A stretch of 27,639 nt of DNA, taken from positions 1 through 27,639 of the forward strand of contig CAZLNZ010000025.1 in the NCBI GenBank assembly GCA_964561145.1, given 5' to 3'. This document shows, in pieces, positions 1-6,679 of this stretch. Below the pieces are notes generated by a model. That model did not search any database. It saw only the letters and a list, made by a program, of their open reading frames with translations, and had not been told where the DNA came from. Within the stretch, counting starts at the first letter, position 1; each line of letters starts with the position of its first letter. This DNA is from RUG14300 sp964561145 (GTDB lineage Bacteria; Bacillota; Clostridia; Christensenellales; CAG-1252). A program made the translations under genes and the position numbers.

Positions 1-55
1 GCACCAGTAAAACAGTTCCTAGAAATAGGAACTGTTTTACTTTAAAGATGGAAAA
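1..55 (+). repeat. Direct repeat copy 1, with a perfect GAAA-capped hairpin
   Basis: These 55 bases are identical to 199-253. Inside is a perfect 15-bp stem (7-21 pairing with 26-40) closed by the tetraloop GAAA at 22-25. GAAA is a GNRA loop only when the plus strand is transcribed, which favours that orientation. The window starts inside this copy, so its left limit is unknown. After base 55 the copies agree for a few more bases with a one-base offset and then diverge. Confidence 0.9.
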
Positions 56-62
56 ATATATT

Positions 63-194
63 GAAGGGAGCTCGAACGAGAGCGTTAAGAAAACGGTCCG
101 GTGGACCGTTTTTAGCGGCTGACCGAAGGCGGAGGCAAGTCAGAAGACGATAGAAGCAGAAATGACTTGCCGCAGCCAAGAGCGTAGTCCCTTC
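63..194 (+). ncRNA. Candidate structured RNA module (unrecognised family)
   Basis: On paper the plus strand folds into a closed multi-branch structure. P1 is GAAGGGA at 63-69 with 188-194. P2 is GCTC 70-73 with 80-83. P3 is a 10-bp stem, 90-99 with 103-112, with a 3-base loop. P4 is GGCTG 117-121 with 173-177. P5 is a perfect 9-bp stem, 134-142 with 163-171, with a 20-base loop. The GAAA-loop hairpin at 205-238 follows. No convincing protein is encoded. I do not recognise the family. Since position 1 onward repeats 199 onward, this module may be one unit of a tandem array running left of the window. An RNA gene is an inference from pairing alone. Confidence 0.55.
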
Positions 195-198
195 TTCG

Positions 199-253
199 GC
201 ACCAGTAAAACAGTTCCTAGAAATAGGAACTGTTTTACTTTAAAGATGGAAAA
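199..253 (+). repeat. Direct repeat copy 2, with a perfect GAAA-capped hairpin
   Basis: Identical to 1-55 at an offset of exactly 198 bases. The 15-bp stem is 205-219 with 224-238, loop GAAA at 220-223. The stem is A/T-flanked and followed by TTT, so it could act as a weak terminator or an RNA stability end. This copy is followed by unrelated sequence and then a strong terminator, so it looks like the last unit of the array. Confidence 0.9.
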
Positions 254-295
254 TATAGGCTCAATGTCAAATGTTGGAGGGGGAGATAAAAAGGG

Positions 296-327
296 CGAAT
301 TGGTTTTCAATTGCAATTCGATTTTTT
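296..327 (+). terminator. Rho-independent terminator ending the plus-strand repeat/RNA region
   Basis: The stem CGAATTG (296-302) pairs with CAATTCG (314-320) and is followed by ATTTTTT. Only the structured RNA region lies upstream on this strand, which supports the idea that the region is transcribed rightwards. The terminator faces the terminator of the tRNA operon tail to tail. Confidence 0.7.
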
Positions 328-331
328 CTAA

Positions 332-376
332 TAAAACAAAAAAGTAAGTAAAATCTTTCGATTCAACTTACTTTTT
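332..376 (-). terminator. Terminator of the tRNA operon
   Basis: Read on the minus strand, an 11-bp stem (366-376 with 339-349) with four further inner pairs lies three bases after tRNA-Leu. The strand ends in a T run, so this is the end of the tRNA transcript. Confidence 0.8.
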
Positions 377-379
377 CTA

Positions 380-463
380 TGGTGCGCCCGAGAGGACTTG
401 AACCTCCACGCCTCTCAACATTGGAACCTAAATCCAACGCGTCTGCCATTCCGCCACGGGCGC
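380..463 (-). tRNA. tRNA-Leu (anticodon TAG)
   Basis: The acceptor stem GCGCCCG/CGGGCGC is followed by A and an encoded CCA (380-382). The 7-base anticodon loop carries TAG, which reads CUA. The long variable arm (total 84 bases with CCA) is the class II hallmark of leucine tRNA. It is the last gene of the six-tRNA array. Confidence 0.97.
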
Positions 464-495
464 ATACAAAATAGAGTAGTGTGGTTTTTAAATAT

Positions 496-520
496 AAAGC
501 CGTCTCTGTGAGGCGGCTTT
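496..520 (-). terminator. Hairpin between tRNA-Lys and tRNA-Leu (possible partial terminator)
   Basis: An 11-bp stem with one G-T wobble (496-506 with 510-520) has a 3-base loop and sits one base beyond the CCA end of tRNA-Lys. On the minus strand the tail is TTTATATTT, which is imperfect. It could terminate part of the transcripts before tRNA-Leu or mark a processing point. Confidence 0.5.
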
Positions 521-521
521 A

Positions 522-597
522 TGGTGACCCACCGGGGATTCGAACCCCGGACCCTTTGATTAAAAGTCAAATGCTCTACCTACTGAGCTAGTGGGTC
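522..597 (-). tRNA. tRNA-Lys (anticodon TTT)
   Basis: The acceptor GACCCAC/GTGGGTC, discriminator A and encoded CCA (522-524) are all present. The anticodon stem TTTGA/TCAAA frames TTT. Total 76 bases with CCA, standard class I shape. Confidence 0.97.
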
Positions 598-601
598 ATT
601 T

Positions 602-676
602 TGGCAGGGGTAGCTGGATTTGAACCAACGAATGCCAGAGTCAAAGTCTGGTGCCTTACCGCTTGGCGATACCCCT
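602..676 (-). tRNA. tRNA-Gln (anticodon TTG)
   Basis: The acceptor AGGGGTA/TACCCCT is followed by discriminator G and encoded CCA (602-604). The anticodon stem CCAGA/TCTGG frames TTG. The body strongly resembles bacterial glutamine tRNA (ATCGCCAAGCGG after the acceptor). Confidence 0.97.
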
Positions 677-698
677 ACGTTAGGGTTGAATTAGCTTT

Positions 699-775
699 TG
701 GGGTGAGATAGGGGGCTTGAACCCCTGACCTCCAGGGCCACAACCTGGCGCTCTGCCAACTGAGCTAATCCCACC
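699..775 (-). tRNA. tRNA-His (anticodon GTG)
   Basis: The acceptor GTGGGAT/ATCTCAC has one G-T wobble, C73 and encoded CCA (699-701). The extra G at position -1, typical of histidine tRNA, is encoded (complement of base 775). The anticodon stem CCAGG/CCTGG frames GTG. Confidence 0.97.
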
Positions 776-780
776 GCATT

Positions 781-857
<77 letters not shown>

Positions 858-860
858 CTA

Positions 861-934
861 TGGAGCGAGTGATGGGAATCGAACCCACACAACCAGCTTG
901 GAAGGCTGGGATTCTGCCATTGAACTACACTCGC
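861..934 (-). tRNA. tRNA-Gly (anticodon TCC)
   Basis: The acceptor is GCGAGTG with encoded CCA (861-863). The anticodon stem CCAGC/GCTGG frames TCC, which reads GGA. It is the promoter-proximal gene of the array. Confidence 0.97.
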
Positions 935-957
935 ATCTAATTTCCAAATGCTATATG

Positions 958-987
958 ATAATATCACTTATCCGCACAAATTGTCAA
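958..987 (-). promoter_or_regulatory. Promoter of the six-tRNA operon
   Basis: On the minus strand a perfect TTGACA (982-987) is followed 18 bases later by TATTAT (958-963), about 20 bases before tRNA-Gly. It starts just after the yfcE stop codon, so the tRNAs do not depend on the upstream transcript. Confidence 0.8.
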
Positions 988-1002
988 CCGATAAAAGGCA
1001 AA

Positions 1003-1464
1003 TTATTCTACTATTTTTAATTTTTTTTCATTTACCTCTAATACTAGGTAGCTTTTCTCTTTACCATATCCAATACTTCCGGGATTGATAAATCGGATTC
1101 CGTCAATTTCTTTGTCTAACGCTTGGTGTGTGTGCCCGAAGCAAACAACTCTTGCATTCTTTCGTTCAGCTTCTTCTCTTAAGAGGTCAAGTCCGTATTT
1201 GACGTGATAGCAGTGACCGTGTGTTAAGAGGAATGTTATTTGTTCAACGGTTGTTACGACTAGAGTAGGATAATCTGAATAGTAATAATCACAGTTTCCT
1301 TTTACTATTTCAACCTTTGACGGATAGGCATACTGGTATAATCTTACATCTTCGATTCCGTCACCTAAAAAAAATACGTAATCAAAAGAGCTTATTTTTT
1401 CGAAAAGCTCGTCAATTTCTGTGGCGTTGCCGTGACTGTCAGATATAAGCAATATTCTTTTCAT
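1003..1464 (-). CDS. yfcE: YfcE/MJ0936-family metallophosphoesterase
   Basis: A 153-residue calcineurin-like phosphoesterase. All metal-binding blocks are visible in order: D9-x-H11, G34-D35, G56-N57, T81-H82-G83-H84 and G110-H111-T112-H113, followed by NPGS. This is the normal length for the family, which hydrolyses phosphodiesters with a two-metal centre in vitro; the physiological substrate is not known. The start lies one base after the rdgB stop, so the two are translated from one message. The rdgB-yfcE pairing is common in Clostridia. No signal peptide is seen, so it is cytosolic. Confidence 0.93.
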   Translation of the reverse strand: MKRILLISDSHGNATEIDELFEKISSFDYVFFLGDGIEDVRLYQYAYPSKVEIVKGNCDYYYSDYPTLVVTTVEQITFLLTHGHCYHVKYGLDLLREEAERKNARVVCFGHTHQALDKEIDGIRFINPGSIGYGKEKSYLVLEVNEKKLKIVE

Positions 1465-1465
1465 T

Positions 1466-2047
1466 CTATTTGTTGAGTTCTTGATATAACCTTTTGAGTG
1501 CTCTGGAGCGGTGACTCACGCTGTTCTTTTCATCTTCTGTTGCCTCTGCAAAGGTCTTTCCTAATTCATCTGAATAGAATAATGGGTCGTAGCCGAAACC
1601 ATTGCTTCCTCTTTCCTCGAAGATAATGTGACCGAATACTTCACCTTTGGCAAACATCGTTCTACCATCGGGGAAGGCTAGCACTGCAACAGTTGTGAAG
1701 GATGCAGTTCTTTTTTCATAAGGAACACCTTCAAGCTCGTTAAGAAGCTTTATTCTGTTTTTTACATCGTCATGGGCTGTTCCTGCATATCTTGCAGAGT
1801 AGACTCCAGGGGCTCCGTGCAAGGCATCGACCATCAATCCGGAATCATCTGCTAATGTGGGTATTCCGCTGATTTTCATTATTCCCTTAGCTTTTAACAT
1901 TGCATTGTCTAGGAATGTATTTCCGTTTTCTTCGATTTCGCAATCGATACCGAATTCTGCCATTGAGACGAGCTCTGTATTTTGACCAAGGATTTCTTTT
2001 ATTTCCTTTAGCTTATGTTTGTTGTTTGTTGCGACTAATATCTTCAT
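1466..2047 (-). CDS. rdgB: XTP/dITP diphosphatase (RdgB/HAM1 family)
   Basis: This enzyme removes non-canonical purine nucleotides (dITP, XTP) by hydrolysis to the monophosphate and pyrophosphate, keeping them out of DNA and RNA. The 193 residues carry the family signatures: the N-terminal ATNNKHK, DDSG at 67-70 with catalytic Asp, the GVYSARYAG loop, GSNGFGYDPLF around 147-157, and SHRSRAL at 178-184. It is full length. The ATG has AGAGGA upstream with good spacing and a sigma-A-type promoter about 105 bases further up. It is the first gene of the rdgB-yfcE transcript. Confidence 0.96.
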   Translation of the reverse strand: MKILVATNNKHKLKEIKEILGQNTELVSMAEFGIDCEIEENGNTFLDNAMLKAKGIMKISGIPTLADDSGLMVDALHGAPGVYSARYAGTAHDDVKNRIKLLNELEGVPYEKRTASFTTVAVLAFPDGRTMFAKGEVFGHIIFEERGSNGFGYDPLFYSDELGKTFAEATEDEKNSVSHRSRALKRLYQELNK

Positions 2048-2153
2048 TGGTTTTCCTCTTTGCGATTCGTATTTATTGTTAGCTTATGACGAACTTGATA
2101 GAGTCGGTGATTAGCCTTATCTATCAATAATCTCAATCGTTGAAGTTACACAA

Positions 2154-2182
2154 AGTATATCATAATGAATATAAAAAATCAA
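2154..2182 (-). promoter_or_regulatory. Promoter for rdgB-yfcE
   Basis: On the minus strand TTGATT (2177-2182), a 17-base spacer and TATACT (2154-2159). Predicted start about 2147, giving a leader of about 100 bases. It diverges from the plus-strand promoter at 2210. Confidence 0.65.
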
Positions 2183-2209
2183 AGACTTTATAAAAAATCG
2201 AAAGTTCTC

Positions 2210-2238
2210 TTGAAAAAGCAAGAACTATGGTTTATAAT
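2210..2238 (+). promoter_or_regulatory. Promoter of the 2245-7154 gene run
   Basis: TTGAAA (2210-2215), a 17-base spacer and a perfect TATAAT (2233-2238). The expected transcription start, about 7 bases past the -10, falls on the A of the ATG at 2245, so the first message appears leaderless. The ATG at 2227 lies inside this promoter and cannot be the start for this transcript. Confidence 0.75.
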
Positions 2239-2244
2239 ATCCCT

Positions 2245-2709
2245 ATGAAAAAAGAAAAAAAGACCTATTTATATAAATACAATATCTACAGTTATGTGCT
2301 TTTTGCAGTCATTTGCGTTGTTCTTGTAATATCTGCCATTGTCAATTTTCTTAAGTTCTTCAAGGTTGGAGAATCCGCTTCGTACTTCCCCGGACTTGAG
2401 CTTGCAGTTGCAATTGTTTCGGTTGTATTAATTGCATTCTTATCTTCCTTTTTACTTTTGTCACGTTATGTTATCAAGGATGGTAAATTTTATGTGCAAA
2501 AGCTCGTTTTGAAGGAAATCCCCGTTGAAAAGATGCTATACATCAGAGTGGATAAGAGTGCCAAACTTACTGTCTTGTATTACGCCGATGAAGAAAGTGA
2601 AAATGACGGGATATCATTTGCAATACTAAGTGTAAGTAAGAAGAAGGAAGAAAAGCTTATTGATGCAATAAGAACACTTAATTCTCATATCTCGGTTGAA
2701 AGGGTGTAG
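2245..2709 (+). CDS. Small two-TM membrane protein with a PH-like soluble tail
   Basis: 154 residues from the ATG at 2245. A basic N-terminus (MKKEKK) is followed by two hydrophobic spans at about 15-37 and 51-73. A soluble tail (about 74-148) alternates short strands and ends in a helix, resembling the bacterial PH-like domains attached to two-TM anchors; that resemblance is by eye only. An in-frame ATG at 2227 would add six residues but lies between the -35 and -10 elements. No Shine-Dalgarno precedes 2245 and the predicted transcript begins there. It is first in a run leading to the IorAB-like pair five bases on. Function unknown. Confidence 0.75.
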   Translation: MKKEKKTYLYKYNIYSYVLFAVICVVLVISAIVNFLKFFKVGESASYFPGLELAVAIVSVVLIAFLSSFLLLSRYVIKDGKFYVQKLVLKEIPVEKMLYIRVDKSAKLTVLYYADEESENDGISFAILSVSKKKEEKLIDAIRTLNSHISVERV

Positions 2710-2714
2710 AGCAT

Positions 2715-4097
2715 ATGCAAGCGGGTAATGGGTTCGATTTTATTAACGGCTTCCAAGCTATATCACGGGGTGCCTACGAGGGTGGTGCGAGTTTTTTTTC
2801 TATTCAACAATACGAACACGTTGTTTTTCCCGAGTTTGACGGATTGAAACAAGAAAAATTTCAAACATCTTCAGATGCATTGGGTGTTGCCTTTGGTTTT
2901 GCCTTGGCTGGAAAACGCAGCCAAGTATTCATTACAGACTTACCCCTAAAGCTTTTGACTAATCTGTCATATACAGGCGTTAACGGTGCGTTGGTTATAG
3001 TTTATCTGGAGGACTGCAGCGACCTTCAGTTAGACTCAAGACCTATTTTTAAAGCATTGCACTTGCCAATATTGGAACCCGCTAATCCTTCTGAGGTTAA
3101 GCGATTTATTAAAATTGCTTATAATATGAGCGAAAAGTACGACGTACCCATTGTGATTCGTTGTAATAAGGATATGCTTAATTGCGGTATGGAGGTTGAG
3201 GTTGGACCACCTAAAGCTATTCAAGATAGAACGTATAAACGTGATGTATCGAAGTATGCTTTGTCATCGTCGACCTTGAAACTTTGTTTGGATGATATTA
3301 ATGAACGAGAAAAGAGGCTTGCGAAAGACGGAGAACGGTTTCCGATACATAGTATATATGATAAACCTTCTAAGAGAGGAATTGTTGCCGCAGGGGAATA
3401 TGCCGATCTTGCAAACGAGGTTTTATCCGACAAGGTTTTAAAGCTTGGAACATCATATCCTTTACCGATAGATAAGATACGAGAATTTTCAAAAACCGTT
3501 GATAGCTTGATTGTAATAGAAGAGCATTCCTTTATACAGGAAACACTTTTGTCTTACGGTATTAATTGCATTGGCAAGGAACTTTTTATACGCGAGGGAC
3601 GCCATTCTGCTAGAGAAATAGCTTATGCTTTGGGTTCCGGTCCTGCTTTGGTCGATGATACAAAACTTCCAATAAGAACTGCGGATTTTTGCAAAGATTG
3701 TCCATATGCTCCTGTTTTTATAGCTCTTAAAAGGTATGAAGGGAAAGTGATTGTTCCACGTAATTGCTCGGTTTACGCAAGCGGCTATCTGTCTGTGGCT
3801 GAGGTTGCGATGGATTCACCGCTATCTGTTGCAAGTGGCTTCGCTGCATATATTAAACCCCTCGTGGTGATTAGCGAAAGAGACTTGCTGAGGGATACTG
3901 AAATTCTTTCGTTTGTTGTAAAAAGCGGAGTTAAACTTATTTTGTTGAGTGCGGATAGCTATGATGTAAAAAAACTATTGGATGCTTTTGGTATTTCTTG
4001 TGGGGAATGTTCCTTTCCGAACGAACAAATAGATGTTGAGTTTAAAGAATCCGTACTGCTTGTTCACGTCGATAGACTCTGTAAGTATGAAAAGTAG
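2715..4097 (+). CDS. Degenerate IorA-like protein (indolepyruvate:ferredoxin oxidoreductase alpha homologue)
   Basis: True IorA (about 600 residues) uses thiamine diphosphate and Fe-S clusters to oxidise aryl pyruvates. This 460-residue protein keeps the IorA layout: a pyrimidine-type domain (about 5-155, with DSRPIFKALHLPILEP at 107-122), a transketolase-C-type domain (220-300, KLGTSYPLPIDKIREF at 243-258, then VIEE) and a PP-type domain after CKDCP (326-330). The key motifs have changed. The YPGTPS region is FFSIQQYEH, the NEK glutamate region is SSD, the GDSTF metal motif is SERDL, and the C-terminal ferredoxin domain is absent. The frame is intact, so it is probably a maintained pseudoenzyme rather than a decaying gene. 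The IorB-like gene overlaps its end. Confidence 0.7.
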   Translation: MQAGNGFDFINGFQAISRGAYEGGASFFSIQQYEHVVFPEFDGLKQEKFQTSSDALGVAFGFALAGKRSQVFITDLPLKLLTNLSYTGVNGALVIVYLEDCSDLQLDSRPIFKALHLPILEPANPSEVKRFIKIAYNMSEKYDVPIVIRCNKDMLNCGMEVEVGPPKAIQDRTYKRDVSKYALSSSTLKLCLDDINEREKRLAKDGERFPIHSIYDKPSKRGIVAAGEYADLANEVLSDKVLKLGTSYPLPIDKIREFSKTVDSLIVIEEHSFIQETLLSYGINCIGKELFIREGRHSAREIAYALGSGPALVDDTKLPIRTADFCKDCPYAPVFIALKRYEGKVIVPRNCSVYASGYLSVAEVAMDSPLSVASGFAAYIKPLVVISERDLLRDTEILSFVVKSGVKLILLSADSYDVKKLLDAFGISCGECSFPNEQIDVEFKESVLLVHVDRLCKYEK

Positions 4098-4611
4098 TAT
4101 TTTGCTTGTTTGTGTAGGTGATAGAAATATTGATTTATTTACTCGATTATTTAGAGAGTACGCAGCACTTAAGGGTGAAAAGCTTTTTTTGTCCCTAGCT
4201 TCAAATAGTTACAATGAGAGATGCACTAGAGCCTACTCCTTTAAAATCGGAGGAATAGGGGATATTGTTGAGGGTGATGCGGATTTGGTGATCGCCTTAG
4301 AACAACTTGAAGGAGTTCGATTCAGACGATTCGGGCGTGAAGACTCTTCAATGATTGTTAGTACACATAGAGAACTTCCGGTAGTTGTATTGCTTGGAGG
4401 CGGTTCTTATCCCAATGATTGCTTCCAAAAATGCATTAACGATTGTTTTTCCGTCTATAAATCGGAGGAAGAAAAGGGTGATGCTTTTATAGGAGCGTTG
4501 GCGTTGAGACTTCTTGGTGAATCTCCTGCTTTTGTAGAGTATGTTTTTGACAAATTAGAGCTTGAAATCGATATTAACGAGGTTTTCTCTCGGAAATCTG
4601 TTAAAGCATAG
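4087..4611 (+). CDS. Degenerate IorB-like protein (indolepyruvate:ferredoxin oxidoreductase beta homologue)
   Basis: 174 residues from the ATG at 4087, overlapping the IorA-like gene by 11 bases; an earlier in-frame ATG at 4033 would add 18 residues that do not fit the family. The best match to IorB is GDADLVIALEQLEGVRF at 63-79, corresponding to the G-E-A-D-x-x-x-A-L-E-x-x-E block, with a YP motif at 108-109. The family's N-terminal GVGGQG is CVGDRN and the MSQRGG loop is SYNERCT, so the substrate-binding motifs are lost. It is probably the partner of the preceding protein. No convincing Shine-Dalgarno is seen; translational coupling is likely. Assignment is by eye. Confidence 0.65.
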   Translation: MKSSILLVCVGDRNIDLFTRLFREYAALKGEKLFLSLASNSYNERCTRAYSFKIGGIGDIVEGDADLVIALEQLEGVRFRRFGREDSSMIVSTHRELPVVVLLGGGSYPNDCFQKCINDCFSVYKSEEEKGDAFIGALALRLLGESPAFVEYVFDKLELEIDINEVFSRKSVKA

Positions 4612-4645
4612 CACAAATCGACTTGCGAAAACATAATTAAGCTTT

Positions 4646-5620
4646 ATGGAAAGCTTGATTTGTACACTTGACATTGGTGTGTTAAAGCAAAACTTGATTG
4701 AACTTCGTTATCCGATTTTTATGGTTAAGGCTGATTGCTATGGGCACGGAATTGAACTTGCAACCTTCGCCGATAAGTATGTAACTGCATTTGGCGTTGC
4801 GACCGAATCGGAGGGTGTGAGGTTACGCAAGAAAACAAGGAAACCGATTTTGGTGACTGCTCCCAATATTTGTAATGTTCGAGTGTATACGCAATACGCC
4901 CTTACTCCTCTTGTCGGCTCCTTAGAATTTGCAAGAAGACTTGCGTATTTTGACAGAAGGACCCGATTTCATATAAAGGTGGATTGTGGTATGGGACGTT
5001 TTGGTTTTAACACCATTGAAGATTTGGAACGATTTTGCGACTATGCCAAGATTCATTACTTATCCGTAACGGGAATCGGTTCACATATTCCTTCTTATGA
5101 ATGCAAGAACATCTGTAAACAACGATTTAGAGAGTATATTCAAGCTTCCGAAAGTCGGTTTGGTAGGTTGCTTAGACATATAGAAGCCTCCTCAACCGCT
5201 GACGATAAAGACTTTGACATTTTGAGAATTGGATTGAAAGCATATAAAAATGTCATGAAACTAGAGTCACATATCGCCTATATTAAGAAGGTTAACTCGG
5301 GCGATGGTGTTGGTTATAACAACATATATATTGCAAACAATCAAGAACTTATTGCCGTGGTGTATGGTGGTTATGCCGATGGAATACCTCGCTCGGCGGT
5401 TGGCTATGAGGTATTGATAAACGGATACAGAGCACCGATTGTTGCGGTTTGCATGGATGTTTTTATGGTTAGATTACCCTTTAGGTGCAATGTTGGAGAT
5501 AGTGTTACTATTTTTTCATCGTTTAATGATGTGGAAGAACTATCCTTCGTTAGTAATTGCATTCCCTATGAGATATTTACAGGAATAGGCAGGAGGTGTC
5601 GCTTTGTCTATAAAGAATGA
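4646..5620 (+). CDS. alr: Alanine racemase family protein (short form)
   Basis: Alanine racemase makes D-alanine for peptidoglycan with PLP. The 324 residues are short for the family (usually about 360-390), but the main landmarks are present: K28 in VKADCYGHG (PLP lysine), VDCGMGRFG at 112-120, RIGL at 194-197, the second catalytic Tyr at Y224 in GDGVGYN, GGYADG at 241-246, CMD at 269-271 and the C-terminal EI..GIGRR. The missing length is spread over loops and the C-terminal beta-domain. Thus catalysis looks possible. The ATG has no visible Shine-Dalgarno and an in-frame stop lies just upstream, so no longer start exists. Related amino-acid racemases of the same fold are an alternative. Confidence 0.85.
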   Translation: MESLICTLDIGVLKQNLIELRYPIFMVKADCYGHGIELATFADKYVTAFGVATESEGVRLRKKTRKPILVTAPNICNVRVYTQYALTPLVGSLEFARRLAYFDRRTRFHIKVDCGMGRFGFNTIEDLERFCDYAKIHYLSVTGIGSHIPSYECKNICKQRFREYIQASESRFGRLLRHIEASSTADDKDFDILRIGLKAYKNVMKLESHIAYIKKVNSGDGVGYNNIYIANNQELIAVVYGGYADGIPRSAVGYEVLINGYRAPIVAVCMDVFMVRLPFRCNVGDSVTIFSSFNDVEELSFVSNCIPYEIFTGIGRRCRFVYKE

Positions 5621-6143
5621 AGAAAGAAAAATCGTTAAGAAACGGATGAGTGTTCTCACAACGGAGTACCTCGATAAGTCCTCTTCTATAATATGTGAAA
5701 AGACTATAATGACCAAATGCTTTTTGGAAGCCAAGGTTGTATTTATTTATCTATCCTTCCAAAGAGAGGTTGAAACACAAAAGTTAATCGAGACTGCATT
5801 ATCCATGGGCAAGAAAGTGGCAATTCCTAGAATAAGTAATGGAGAAATGTTGTCGATAGATATTGAAACCGTTAAGAATTTCGGTTATAATAGATATGGA
5901 ATAAAAGAACCCATTGACGGTAGTGTAATCATTCCCGACTTGGTCATAATGCCGTTGCTTGCCTTCGATTCAAATAGAAATAGGCTCGGAAGAGGAAAGG
6001 GCTATTATGATAAATATATGAAAAATGTGAGAGCTGAAAGTATAGCACTTGCCTTTTCTTTCCAAAAGATGGAGTGTTTATGTGTAGAGGAATGGGATTA
6101 TAGACCGGATATGATAATAACTGAAGAGGAGATTTTGAAATGA
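5604..6143 (+). CDS. 5-formyltetrahydrofolate cyclo-ligase
   Basis: Converts 5-formyl-THF to 5,10-methenyl-THF with ATP, returning a storage folate to one-carbon metabolism. The 179 residues have the family hallmarks: a basic N-terminus, PDLVIMPLLAFD at 111-122 and the RLGRGKGYYD nucleotide/folate block at 127-136. The start is TTG, chosen because a perfect AGGAGG (5591-5596) lies seven bases upstream and the protein then begins at the expected point. It overlaps the end of alr by 17 bases and shares an ATGA with rsmD, so the three are translationally coupled. Confidence 0.93.
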   Translation: MSIKNEERKIVKKRMSVLTTEYLDKSSSIICEKTIMTKCFLEAKVVFIYLSFQREVETQKLIETALSMGKKVAIPRISNGEMLSIDIETVKNFGYNRYGIKEPIDGSVIIPDLVIMPLLAFDSNRNRLGRGKGYYDKYMKNVRAESIALAFSFQKMECLCVEEWDYRPDMIITEEEILK

Positions 6144-6679
6144 GAGTGGTCGGTGGAAAGCACAGAGGAAGAAAACTGTTAACACCCGATAACTATGATA
6201 TAAGACCCACTGCAGATAAAGTGAAAGAGAGTTTGTTTAACATCCTCGGTCAAAGATTGGACGGTAGTTTTTTAGATTTGTTTGGAGGCGGTGGAGGTGT
6301 TGCTATTGAGGCGATATCAAGAGGGGCTACGGTCACTATTAATGACGTCAGTAAAAAGAGTGTTGAACTTATAAAGAAGAATTTGGAATTGGTTGGAGAA
6401 AAAGCAGTTGTTTTAAATTGCGATTGTATCAAAGCAATCAAAATGCTTGAAGGTCCATTTAAATACATATTTTTAGATCCGCCCTATGCATTGAATATTC
6501 TTCCCGTACTTGAAGCAGTTTTGTGTTCCGATCTGGTTGACGAGAAAACGATGGTTATTTACGAACATTCTTCAACAATAATGCCTCCCGAACCGGAGGC
6601 GTTTGAAATAATTGACAAAAGAAAATATGGTGCAACTTCGTTGTGCTTTTACAAATTAAAGGAGGTTTACAATGCGTAA
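6140..6679 (+). CDS. rsmD: 16S rRNA (guanine(966)-N2)-methyltransferase RsmD
   Basis: Methylates G966 of 16S rRNA in the assembling 30S subunit, using SAM. The 179 residues show MRVVGGKHRGRKL at the N-terminus, the RPTADKVKESLFNIL block (22-36), a SAM-binding DLFGGGGGVAIEA (46-58) and the catalytic DPPY at 113-116. The SAM loop is usually DLFAGSG; here it is a run of five glycines, unusual but still flexible. It starts inside the stop codon of the preceding gene (ATGA) and overlaps coaD by eight bases, the usual rsmD-coaD pairing in Firmicutes. Confidence 0.95.
   Translation: MRVVGGKHRGRKLLTPDNYDIRPTADKVKESLFNILGQRLDGSFLDLFGGGGGVAIEAISRGATVTINDVSKKSVELIKKNLELVGEKAVVLNCDCIKAIKMLEGPFKYIFLDPPYALNILPVLEAVLCSDLVDEKTMVIYEHSSTIMPPEPEAFEIIDKRKYGATSLCFYKLKEVYNA

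Noticed and set aside
1..253. CRISPR array made of the palindromic repeats
   Set aside because: Only two copies, spaced 164 bases apart by a structured block rather than 30-40-base spacers, and no cas genes in the window.
162..347. 61-residue open frame across repeat copy 2 and the terminator
   Set aside because: It runs through the hairpins and terminator, has no ribosome site and resembles no protein.
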